Source: SIG440 sp045646865 (GTDB lineage Bacteria > Bacillota > Clostridia > Monoglobales > Monoglobaceae). From it: 64,000 nucleotides of DNA. How positions within the stretch are numbered: position 1 is the first letter of the stretch; each line of letters begins with the position of its first letter. The notes beneath the pieces are model-generated. The model was given only the letters and a program-made list of their open reading frames with translations, did not search any database and had not been told where the DNA came from. The position numbers were made by a program, and so were the translations under genes. Below are positions 50,401-57,976 of this stretch, one piece after another. The stretch lies in assembly GCA_045646865.1 (NCBI GenBank), contig JAZRLM010000012.1:62001-126000 (forward strand). Reading direction: 5' to 3'.

Positions 50401-50435
50401 TTCACATCCTTTCAAAAGAAAAAACCTTCGAACCA

Positions 50436-50464
50436 TTGACTTTCGGAGAGAGAGATGATATAAT
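50436..50464 (+). promoter_or_regulatory. Promoter of the DUF6076 gene
   Basis: TTGACT (50436-50441), 17-base spacer, TATAAT (50459-50464). The leader contains ACAGAATAATT (about 50468-50478) and its reverse complement AATTATTCTGT (about 50551-50561), a possible operator or RNA stem around the RBS region. Confidence 0.65.
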
Positions 50465-50581
50465 ATAACAGAATAATTCTCCGAGTAAATTATACTGTAA
50501 AAACATTCTAACAGATTTTTAAAATATCGTCAAGAGGTTTTTTATATTGTAATTATTCTGTAACATCAGGAGGTGTTTTTT

Positions 50582-51313
50582 ATGAATATTAAAGTTGAAT
50601 TCAGAGGAGAAAAAGTTATAGTTTATACAGATAAGAACGTGTATGAAGATATGCTTGGAAACATTTCTTGTATGATAGCAGAAGGTAATTGGAAGGCTCT
50701 TACAGGGTTTTTAGATGTTCAAAAAAATTTTGAAAAGTTACAAGCATATGCAATAAATTTTCTAGATAAATGTTTTTACAGCAAAGAAAAATTAGCAAAA
50801 GTTAATGGATATATGTTGTGTGATAGCGAGTTGGAACTCAATCAAAAAAAATATACATCTTACAAAAATGTTAGCGGAAAAATGATTGATGGAAAGATTG
50901 AAATGGTAGTATCAGATACCTATTTAATTCAGTCTGTAACTGAACTTATTAATCTTGAAATGATGTATGCCGTAATTAACGATATTCCTATTACAAAATG
51001 CAGAAATTGTAATAGATATTTTGTTGCAACAAACTCCGGAGTTTATTATTGCGAAAGAGTTTTTAACGCAAACAGAACCTGCAGACAAATAGGGGCAAAG
51101 AAATTATTCAATGATAATTTGAAAACAGATAAGGCATTTTTGTTGTATGAAAAAACGTATCAGGCTACTTATTACAGAGCAAAAGTCGCTAAGACAAAAG
51201 AAGAGAAAGCGACCTTAAATAAGAGATTGAACGAACTTAAAAACTGGCGCCTAATGTATAAGCGAGGTGAAATTTCAGAACAAAAGTTTGTTGAATTTTT
51301 GGAAGAGAAATAA
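50582..51313 (+). CDS. DUF6076-like zinc-finger protein
   Basis: A 243-residue protein; the C-terminal half has CRNCNRYFVATNSGVYYCER and TCRQIGAKK, a Cys4-type zinc finger of the kind found in DUF6076 proteins, followed by a lysine-rich helical tail. The N-terminal half is uncharacterised. ATG 50582 follows AGGAGGTG with normal spacing; a GTG at 50573 lies inside the RBS. AT-rich, unlike the core genes. Its own promoter and terminator make it a separate unit beside the mobilizable element. Function unknown. Confidence 0.65.
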   Translation: MNIKVEFRGEKVIVYTDKNVYEDMLGNISCMIAEGNWKALTGFLDVQKNFEKLQAYAINFLDKCFYSKEKLAKVNGYMLCDSELELNQKKYTSYKNVSGKMIDGKIEMVVSDTYLIQSVTELINLEMMYAVINDIPITKCRNCNRYFVATNSGVYYCERVFNANRTCRQIGAKKLFNDNLKTDKAFLLYEKTYQATYYRAKVAKTKEEKATLNKRLNELKNWRLMYKRGEISEQKFVEFLEEK

Positions 51314-51341
51314 TCATACTTAAAAGTGAAAATCGTATAAT

Positions 51342-51384
51342 AAAAACCAGTAAACGTAGTCTACAAACTGTTTGCTGGTTTTTA
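51342..51384 (+). terminator. Terminator after the DUF6076 gene
   Basis: AAAAACCAG and CTGGTTTTT pair, with AAAC/GTTT extending the stem, around GTAGTCTACAAACT. Confidence 0.75.
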
Positions 51385-51403
51385 ATTTTTAAATAAAAAA
51401 TAT

Positions 51404-51447
51404 TTTTTGTCCCAACTATTGACTTTTTGTCCCTGATGGTGTATACT
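51404..51447 (+). promoter_or_regulatory. Promoter and repeat operator of the AAA-protease pair
   Basis: TTGACT (51419-51424), 17-base spacer, TATACT (51442-51447). The sequence TTTTTGTCCC occurs twice, about 20 bases apart (near 51404 and 51424), one copy upstream of and one inside the spacer. Two sites on the same helix face suggest a dimeric regulator, perhaps the HTH-bearing AAA protein itself. Confidence 0.55.
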
Positions 51448-51479
51448 GTTTATAAGCCATTCACAATGGAGGTTGTTTT

Positions 51480-52514
51480 ATGAAAAAAAAGAATGTCATA
51501 AATTTGATAAAATACTATTCAGAAAAAAATGATGTTGGTTTTAGAAATGAGGCCTATGAGATCGCTAGAGGTTTTGATAACTCGGGTGATTATCAGCTTT
51601 CTGAATATATTATGGCGTTAATGTCTAATGCAAATACATTTATTCCGCAAATGAATGATAACGAATCGGGATATTTTGAAAGAATAAATCATTCTAGCGA
51701 ACCTCTTCCGTTACCTGAAATTATACAGGAAGAAATTATGGGTATTATTAACGCTACTAGTCATCATGCTGGAATAAATAAATTTCTTTTTCAAGGGGCA
51801 CCTGGAACAGGTAAAACAGAAACCGTTAAGCAACTAGCAAGAATATTAGACAGAGAATTATATGCGGTTGATTTTTCGACAGTCATTGACAGTAAACTTG
51901 GGCAGACACAAAAAAATATAGCTAATCTTTTTCGAGAAATCAATAATTTTCTCCACCCTGAAAAGGTAATAATTTTATTTGATGAAATTGATGCTATTGC
52001 ACTCGATAGGACAAATTCAAATGATTTAAGGGAAATGGGAAGAGCCACGACTTCGGTACTAAAGGGTTTGGATAATTTAAACGAATGCGTTGTATTAATT
52101 GCAACAACAAATTTATACGAACATTTCGACAAAGCACTAATACGCAGGTTTGATAAGGTTATTAATTTTGATCAATATACAAATGAAGATTTAATAGAAG
52201 TAGCAGAAATAATTCTAAATTCATTTATGCAAAAGTTTAGGTTTATAAGCAAAAATGTGAGGCTGTTTAGAAAAATAATTAGCTTGATTGATCCTGCTCT
52301 AATGCCGGGAGAATTGAAAAATGCAATAAAAACAGCTGTAGCATTTAGTAATCCTAATAGCAAATATGACTATCTGAAAAGATTATACTATGCTACTTGC
52401 AGTTGTGCATCTGAGGAATTAAACAAACTTCAAAAGCAAGGGTTTACGATGAGGGAGATCGAAATTCTAACAGGTGTATCTAAGAGCCAAATATCCAGAG
52501 AATTAAAGGAGTAA
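51480..52514 (+). CDS. AAA+ ATPase with C-terminal HTH, IetA-like
   Basis: A 344-residue ATPase. Walker A GAPGTGKT at residues 106-113, Walker B IILFDEIDAIALDR (acidic pair about 168-169), sensor 1 LIATTN and arginine-finger-like RRFDKV. The C-terminus (LQKQGFTMREIEILTGVSKSQISRELKE; landmarks only) looks like a helix-turn-helix. It is followed four bases later by a subtilisin-like protease. AAA ATPase plus S8 protease pairs are known as IetAS, described in plasmid exclusion and as an antiphage defence. This pair has the right order, sizes and domains. Confidence 0.8.
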   Translation: MKKKNVINLIKYYSEKNDVGFRNEAYEIARGFDNSGDYQLSEYIMALMSNANTFIPQMNDNESGYFERINHSSEPLPLPEIIQEEIMGIINATSHHAGINKFLFQGAPGTGKTETVKQLARILDRELYAVDFSTVIDSKLGQTQKNIANLFREINNFLHPEKVIILFDEIDAIALDRTNSNDLREMGRATTSVLKGLDNLNECVVLIATTNLYEHFDKALIRRFDKVINFDQYTNEDLIEVAEIILNSFMQKFRFISKNVRLFRKIISLIDPALMPGELKNAIKTAVAFSNPNSKYDYLKRLYYATCSCASEELNKLQKQGFTMREIEILTGVSKSQISRELKE

Positions 52515-52518
52515 GTCT

Positions 52519-54759
52519 ATGAATAATATTTTACATTTGAAAGGGCAATTTGAACAAAAAAGTAATTCAAGCTCGTTTGGTCCTAAAAATTTACCTGTTA
52601 ATGGCAATGTCAGCGTACAACATTTAACATCACTCAGAAAGCAACTTCAAAAAACATTAAAATTTTGGGAAACCGAGACATTAATACCCGGTGCTTTAGT
52701 TAGTGTGCATTATAAACAGGTAGTTGCCAAAAGCAATCGAATTTACTGTTTGTTATCAAAGGGTAAGTTAAAAGCAAATGATTCTATTCGAGGTTCAAAG
52801 TTTGAGGGTGAGAATCCTCAAAAACATATATTTATACATTATGTACCTCTAGATGTTATACAAGAATCAATAAATAGGATAGATTCTTGTATATACATTT
52901 TAAATAACGCTTATAATGGTATAATATCATACCATGATATTGATGTTTTAAATCAAAAAATAAAAAAGTATAGCTACACCAACGAAATTGCACTATCAAA
53001 TTTTATTCAGGTAATAATAGATGCATATTTTGTGGAAAAATTTGATGTCGATAGCGATGTTGATGACATAGATGAAGTTTCAATTGTAACTTTATATGAA
53101 ACGGATATCAAAACTCCCGAGTTACTCAATAAATTTGGAATAGATGTTATAGCAGCTAAGATGATAGACGGAACGACAATCCGCCTTGATCCTGAAGAAC
53201 TAAAGATTCTTAAAGATAAAGCACCGTATTTGATTGCGATGAAAACAAAAGATTTATCTCAGGTAACATATGAGAAAATTTTACCTTGCGATAATTCTAT
53301 TATTTCCATTCCTGATCCAACTAATGAGCCTATAATAGGGGTAATTGATACATTGTTTTATGAAGACGTATATTTCAAAAATTGGGTTGAATATACCAAT
53401 ATGCTTGACCCTGATATTCCAACGGATATTAAAGACTATGAACATGGTACATCTGTATCCTCCATAATTGTAGATGGATCTAATATAAACCCAAATCTAG
53501 ATGATGGGTGTGGTAGATTTAGGGTAAAACATTTCGGTGTGGCAACAAAAGGTCATTTTAGTTCTTTTACTATTTTAAAAAACATACGAGAAATTATATC
53601 TAAAAACCCTAATATCAAAGTATGGAATCTTTCATTAGGTTCTGCCATGGAGATAAATAATAATTTTATATCTCCTGAAGCAGCAGAATTAGATAAAATT
53701 CAATGTGAATATGATGTAATTTTTGTAGTATCTGGTACCAATAATCTAAATTGCGACAAAAGCACTAAAACACCTCGCATAGGAGCGCCTGCTGATTCTT
53801 TAAATTCTGTTGTTGTCAACGCAGTAGATTTTAATAACACCCCCGTATCTTACCGCAGAACTGGTCCTGTTTTGTCATTTTTTCACAAACCAGATGTAAG
53901 TTACTACGGAGGTGATGGAGATCAAGTAATTAGAGTATGCACACCCACTGGAGAGGGGTTTGTTACAGGAACTTCTTTTGCAGCTCCATGGATTACAAGA
54001 AAAATAGCCTTTTTAATATATAATCTTGGTTTTAGCAGAGAGGTAGCAAAGGCTTTGATTATCGATTCTGCAGCTAATTGGAACAGAAAAGATGATTTAT
54101 CGCATTCTATTGGCTATGGCATAGTTCCAATACGAATTGAAGACATAGTTAAAACTAGCGATGACGAAATTAGATTTATTATGACTGGTACAACGGATTC
54201 TTACGAAACGTATACTTATAACATTCCTATTCCAAGTGACATAGATAAACATCCTTTTTTTGCACGTGCGACATTGTGCTATTTTCCTAATTGTTCTCGA
54301 AATCAGGGTGTAGACTATACAAACACAGAAATGGATATTCATTTTGGTAGGGTTACAGAAGATAAAAATGGTAAACCGATTATTAAGTCAATAGACAGTA
54401 ATATCCAAGGTGATGAAGGTTTTAATTTGATTAGAGAAGAGTCAGCCAGAAAGCTATACCGAAAATGGGATAACATAAAACATATAAATGATACGATCAA
54501 AACTAATTCCAAACCTCGAAAAAAATATGGTATGGGGTTATGGGGATTAAGCGTAAAAACAAAAGAACGCTTAAAGACAACTAGGGATAGAAATACTCCC
54601 TTTGGAGTTGTTGTCACGTTGAAAGAGATGAATGGTGTTAATAGAATTGACGAATTTATAAAATTATGTATGATTCGTGGATGGGTAGTTAATAGCATTG
54701 ATATTGATAATAGAATAAATGTTTATAACAAAGCTGAAGAAGAAATTACTTTTGAATAA
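52519..54759 (+). CDS. Cytoplasmic subtilisin-like serine protease, IetS-like
   Basis: A 746-residue S8-family protease without a signal peptide. N-terminal region (1-265) unrecognised; S8 domain with Asp277 (GVIDTLFYED), His309 (YEHGTSVSSI) and Ser486 (TGTSFAAPWITRK); oxyanion Asn in VVSGTNNLN. A 250-residue C-terminal part is beta-rich (SDEIRFIMTGTTDSYETYT). The ATPase gene directly upstream has a four-base gap, so both are made together. Intracellular location, partner and island context support an abortive-infection or exclusion role rather than nutrition. Confidence 0.8.
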   Translation: MNNILHLKGQFEQKSNSSSFGPKNLPVNGNVSVQHLTSLRKQLQKTLKFWETETLIPGALVSVHYKQVVAKSNRIYCLLSKGKLKANDSIRGSKFEGENPQKHIFIHYVPLDVIQESINRIDSCIYILNNAYNGIISYHDIDVLNQKIKKYSYTNEIALSNFIQVIIDAYFVEKFDVDSDVDDIDEVSIVTLYETDIKTPELLNKFGIDVIAAKMIDGTTIRLDPEELKILKDKAPYLIAMKTKDLSQVTYEKILPCDNSIISIPDPTNEPIIGVIDTLFYEDVYFKNWVEYTNMLDPDIPTDIKDYEHGTSVSSIIVDGSNINPNLDDGCGRFRVKHFGVATKGHFSSFTILKNIREIISKNPNIKVWNLSLGSAMEINNNFISPEAAELDKIQCEYDVIFVVSGTNNLNCDKSTKTPRIGAPADSLNSVVVNAVDFNNTPVSYRRTGPVLSFFHKPDVSYYGGDGDQVIRVCTPTGEGFVTGTSFAAPWITRKIAFLIYNLGFSREVAKALIIDSAANWNRKDDLSHSIGYGIVPIRIEDIVKTSDDEIRFIMTGTTDSYETYTYNIPIPSDIDKHPFFARATLCYFPNCSRNQGVDYTNTEMDIHFGRVTEDKNGKPIIKSIDSNIQGDEGFNLIREESARKLYRKWDNIKHINDTIKTNSKPRKKYGMGLWGLSVKTKERLKTTRDRNTPFGVVVTLKEMNGVNRIDEFIKLCMIRGWVVNSIDIDNRINVYNKAEEEITFE

Positions 54760-54780
54760 AACTTCAAGCAAATAAAAAAG

Positions 54781-54813
54781 AAAAGCACATGAGTTTAGAC
54801 CTCAAGTGCTTTT
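54781..54813 (+). terminator. Terminator after the AAA-protease pair
   Basis: AAAAGCAC and GTGCTTTT with inner TGAG/CTCA around TTTAGAC. The following 54814-54993 holds a second weak hairpin (AAAATAGT/ACTATTTT, about 54832-54859) and a possible tiny ORF. Confidence 0.75.
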
Positions 54814-54993
54814 CAAGGAACGACTGATAGGAAAATAGTCATTCTGCCGAAACTATTTTACTATATTTTTGTGAACAAGTCAAGTTTCCTTACTAATAAT
54901 ATGCAAGATAGGAGGAATGTATAGTGTGGAATTGCATAGGAATTTTATTTGCTTTTGAAATATATCACATTATTAAAACTAGGAGGATTTAAA

Positions 54994-55260
54994 ATGAAGT
55001 CATTAATATTAACATACGATCTTTGTGAACCTGGAAAGGATTATGCTTCTCTTTACGAAAAAATTAAATCATACAGCAAATGGGCCCAAATTACAGAGTC
55101 AACATGGTTTATAAAAACAAATAAAACATGTGTAGATGTACGCGATGAACTCACAAGTGAAATGGATAATAATGATAGGCTCTTCGTTGCTGAATTATCA
55201 GGCATTGCCGCATGGAGAAATGTCATTTGCAAAAGTGATTTTCTTAAAGAAAATTTATAA
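54994..55260 (+). CDS. Cas2-like/SinR-like small protein
   Basis: An 88-residue protein starting MKSLILTYDLCEPGKDYAS and containing KSYSKWAQITESTWFIKT and ELSGIAAWRN. The short beta strand with an Asp (LTYDL) and the ferredoxin-like length match Cas2-fold proteins that appear outside CRISPR loci. No repeats or other cas genes are near. AGGAGG at 54980 sets the ATG; the upstream frame has no support. The gene precedes a tyrosine recombinase after a terminator-like hairpin. Confidence 0.6.
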   Translation: MKSLILTYDLCEPGKDYASLYEKIKSYSKWAQITESTWFIKTNKTCVDVRDELTSEMDNNDRLFVAELSGIAAWRNVICKSDFLKENL

Positions 55261-55357
55261 AGTAGATTTTTAATAAGATATTCACACTATAAAAGAAAAA
55301 TATAATGATTTAAAGATGACTATCTCCATAATAAAAATTATTTATATATAAAACATA

Positions 55358-55394
55358 AACTCCGGCTCTATTTGGGCCGGAGTTCTCTATTTTT
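55358..55394 (+). terminator. Terminator/attenuator between the Cas2-like and recombinase genes
   Basis: AACTCCGGC and GCCGGAGTT pair around TCTATTTGG, followed by CTCTATTTTT. No separate promoter for the recombinase is obvious, so read-through of this hairpin may set recombinase level. Confidence 0.7.
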
Positions 55395-55408
55395 AGGAGG
55401 CTAATTCG

Positions 55409-56332
55409 ATGAATTTACAAACTTTAATAAAAAAGTACTTAAACTACTGTGAATTGCAAAAAGGACTCAATCCAAAGACAATAAAAGCTTACCGAATAGA
55501 TTTAGGACAGTTTAGAAGTTATGCAAAAAAACAGGAGAATTCTTATCCAAAGGAACTAATATGCAGGTATCTGGAGAATTTGCATTTAAACTATAAACCA
55601 AAAACAATTAAACGAAAACTTGCTACATTAAAAGCGTTTTATGAATATCTTACTTTTGAAGAAATTATTGAGGATAATCCATTCAATAAAATTTATCTTA
55701 AAATCAAAGAACCAATTATATTACCGAAGGTTATTCCAGAAAAAATATTGACTAAAATTTTAAACAAGGCTTATAGCGCTTTGGAAGAATGTAAAACAGT
55801 ATATTCTAAGAAGTGCACTATCCGAGATATAGCAGTATTAGAACTTCTTTTCGCAACAGGACTTCGTGTATCAGAACTCTGTAACCTTAAAGCAGAAAAT
55901 GTTAACCTCTCAGACAATTATATTAAAACATTTGGAAAAGGCTCAAAGGAAAGAATAATACAAATCTGTACCCCTGATGTACTAGCAGCTTTGAAACAAT
56001 ATAAAAAATTCTTTAAGGCTGATATTGATAATACAGGATATTTTTTTGTAAATAGGTTGTCAAATCATCTTTCTGAACAATCTGTGCGATTTATGATAAA
56101 TAAATATGTAAGTAAAGTTTCGCCAAATGTTCATGTAACGCCTCATATGTTCAGACATACCTTTGCCACGATGCTCCTTGAATCAGATGTAGATATTCGA
56201 TACATACAGCAAATTTTAGGTCATAGCTCAATAACTACAACAGAGATATATACACATGTTTCGACAGCAAAACAAAAGCAAATATTAAAGCGTAAACACC
56301 CCCGTCAGAAATTGAATGTCAATAAAGGATAA
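55409..56332 (+). CDS. Tyrosine recombinase (XerC/D-like), probable invertase of the adjacent segment
   Basis: A 307-residue recombinase with the SAM-like core-binding domain (about 1-90; LNPKTIKAYRIDLGQF) and a complete catalytic set: Arg in FATGLRVSELCNL, Lys in FGKGSKERI, HxxR in HVTPHMFRHTFATML, His in LGHSSITTTEIY and nucleophilic Tyr in EIYTHV. Its last six codons and stop lie inside the left 52-bp inverted repeat (56315-56366), so inversion leaves the protein intact. Gene position and repeat design make it the likely catalyst of inversion. Confidence 0.88.
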   Translation: MNLQTLIKKYLNYCELQKGLNPKTIKAYRIDLGQFRSYAKKQENSYPKELICRYLENLHLNYKPKTIKRKLATLKAFYEYLTFEEIIEDNPFNKIYLKIKEPIILPKVIPEKILTKILNKAYSALEECKTVYSKKCTIRDIAVLELLFATGLRVSELCNLKAENVNLSDNYIKTFGKGSKERIIQICTPDVLAALKQYKKFFKADIDNTGYFFVNRLSNHLSEQSVRFMINKYVSKVSPNVHVTPHMFRHTFATMLLESDVDIRYIQQILGHSSITTTEIYTHVSTAKQKQILKRKHPRQKLNVNKG

Positions 56333-56366
56333 TATCAAATTATCTTAAGGAGCGTTGTTATATGGA
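56315..56366 (+). repeat. Left 52-bp inverted repeat (IR-L) of the invertible segment
   Basis: Begins AATGTCAATAAAGGATAATA and ends TTGTTATATGGA. It is identical over 52 bases to the reverse complement of 60219-60270; flanking bases differ at once on both sides. It contains the recombinase stop codon (TAA 56330-56332), the RBS TTAAGGAG (56345-56352) and the start codon ATG (56362-56364) of the next gene. Confidence 0.95.
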
Positions 56367-57954
56367 TGAACTAATGAAACATAATGAAAACAATTTAGAA
56401 TTAGAAAAAGCTTTAGAGCATATAACCCAACATGTTGTTAACAAAAATTTTTATTATAAAAATGCGTATTCAATGACAAAGAATCCAGACATAACCGAAA
56501 ATTATGAAAATCAAAATCAGCGACGTTCTTACTTTTTAGAAAGTATGTTTAATAATTGCAATCTGAAAGGTTCTGGCTTTACAGATTCAATATTTAATCA
56601 GGTCGAATTTAATAATTGTAATTTTGATGATTCAAATTTTGAATCTTGTTATATGTTTGATTGTCATTTCAAAAACATCAAACCCTATACTTCTACAAGT
56701 TTTGCAAAAAGCTTTTTATATAATTCGACATTTAAAGAAATTGAATTTAATCGTTGTAGATTGTCAGATATGAGATTTATAAATTCTCTATTAGAAGGCT
56801 GTCACTTTGATAATTCATCTTTAGATGGAACCATTTTTACTAATACGATTTTAGATGAAGTTAGTTTTAAAAATCTAAATTTGGAATATGTACAATTTGA
56901 TGATATACATATTAATAATACTTCATTACCCTTTCCAACAATACCATATATAATAAATGGTATTCAATATTTAAAGACTACGACAGATAATGTGTATATT
57001 AAATCGGCAAAACAAGGTCGATTAACCAAAGAAGAGTATATAGATATACTGCCGCACCTCAAGACTTATTATGAATGCAATAATAATTTCTTTCCCCTTG
57101 CTAATATATTTATCGCTGAAAATGATTTTAATAAAGCTTTTGAGTATATTAAACTGGGAATGTGCCAGTCTATATTTCTTAATAATTACAGACAATTAAA
57201 AAATTATTGTATATTAGTTAGCTCTTGTAACTTATTTGATATTCATCAACGGAAGTTATTTGCAAGTATTCTATCAAAAGAATTAAACAATAGGTTAATG
57301 GAAAATTTTAAATTTTATGCTCCTCTTTCCAGGAACCTTACTGAATTAAATAGTATTTTATTAAGTAGTAGTGGTGCATCATTAATTATTACTTTTAAAA
57401 CAAATATAAAAAATGATAATTATAGTGTACTTTCCCTATTCTACAAAACTATAGATATGTTAGTAGGCATTGTGGGAATTGAATCAAATTACAGTGTCAA
57501 TTTTACATATAATAGTGAAGCAGAAATTATTACCACTATTAATTCTTTAGATACAACTATTATAGTGGCTCTGATAACGGCATTCACAACACTTTTTATG
57601 TCAGGAATAAAGGGATTGGCACAGCTTCCAGATGTTATAAATAGCTTCGCAGTAATTAAACAGAAAATTCAACAAGAAAAATTAGAATCAGAAAGAAAAA
57701 GATTAGAAAATCAAAAATTACAGTTGGAAATAACTAAAATGCAAAAGGAAATTGATAATATTTCACCCCAGAGCGAAGTTTACTTTGATAAAATGATTTC
57801 TGGCATAACCCCCATTTTATCTAATTGTGATGAGTTAAAGAATGCCAAAGTTCACATTGATAATATTAATTATAACGCAATAAATGTTGATGTGGATTCT
57901 TTGACTAAAATTACAAGCAATATAATTTATAAAAATATAACTATCAAAGATTAA
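56362..57954 (+). CDS. Pentapeptide-repeat protein with membrane helix and coiled coil
   Basis: A 530-residue protein. Residues about 60-190 are pentapeptide-like repeats (CNLKGSGFTDS, FNNCNFDDSNFESCYMFD, NSLLEGCHFDNSSLDGTIF) expected to form a right-handed beta helix. The central part is helical and unrecognised; a hydrophobic helix (about 395-415; TIIVALITAFTTLFM) is followed by a coiled coil (about 430-475) and a short C-terminal domain. In the present orientation it is read after the recombinase. AT-rich. Function unknown; it could be a membrane-bound effector or scaffold. Confidence 0.75.
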   Translation: MDELMKHNENNLELEKALEHITQHVVNKNFYYKNAYSMTKNPDITENYENQNQRRSYFLESMFNNCNLKGSGFTDSIFNQVEFNNCNFDDSNFESCYMFDCHFKNIKPYTSTSFAKSFLYNSTFKEIEFNRCRLSDMRFINSLLEGCHFDNSSLDGTIFTNTILDEVSFKNLNLEYVQFDDIHINNTSLPFPTIPYIINGIQYLKTTTDNVYIKSAKQGRLTKEEYIDILPHLKTYYECNNNFFPLANIFIAENDFNKAFEYIKLGMCQSIFLNNYRQLKNYCILVSSCNLFDIHQRKLFASILSKELNNRLMENFKFYAPLSRNLTELNSILLSSSGASLIITFKTNIKNDNYSVLSLFYKTIDMLVGIVGIESNYSVNFTYNSEAEIITTINSLDTTIIVALITAFTTLFMSGIKGLAQLPDVINSFAVIKQKIQQEKLESERKRLENQKLQLEITKMQKEIDNISPQSEVYFDKMISGITPILSNCDELKNAKVHIDNINYNAINVDVDSLTKITSNIIYKNITIKD

Positions 57955-57976
57955 TCTTTGATAGTTATATTTTTTA
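57931..57976. terminator. Palindromic bidirectional terminator in the invertible segment
   Basis: AATATAACTATCAAAGATTA and TAATCTTTGATAGTTATATT form an almost uninterrupted palindrome with A/T tracts on both sides, between the two convergent genes. It stops transcription from either direction in both orientations. Confidence 0.9.

Noticed and set aside
54917..54958. 13-codon ORF after a good RBS (GATAGGAGGA) upstream of the Cas2-like gene
   Set aside because: Too short and unlike anything known; a leader peptide is possible but unsupported.
54994..55260. CRISPR-Cas locus suggested by the Cas2-like protein
   Set aside because: No repeat-spacer array, cas1 or effector gene anywhere in the window.
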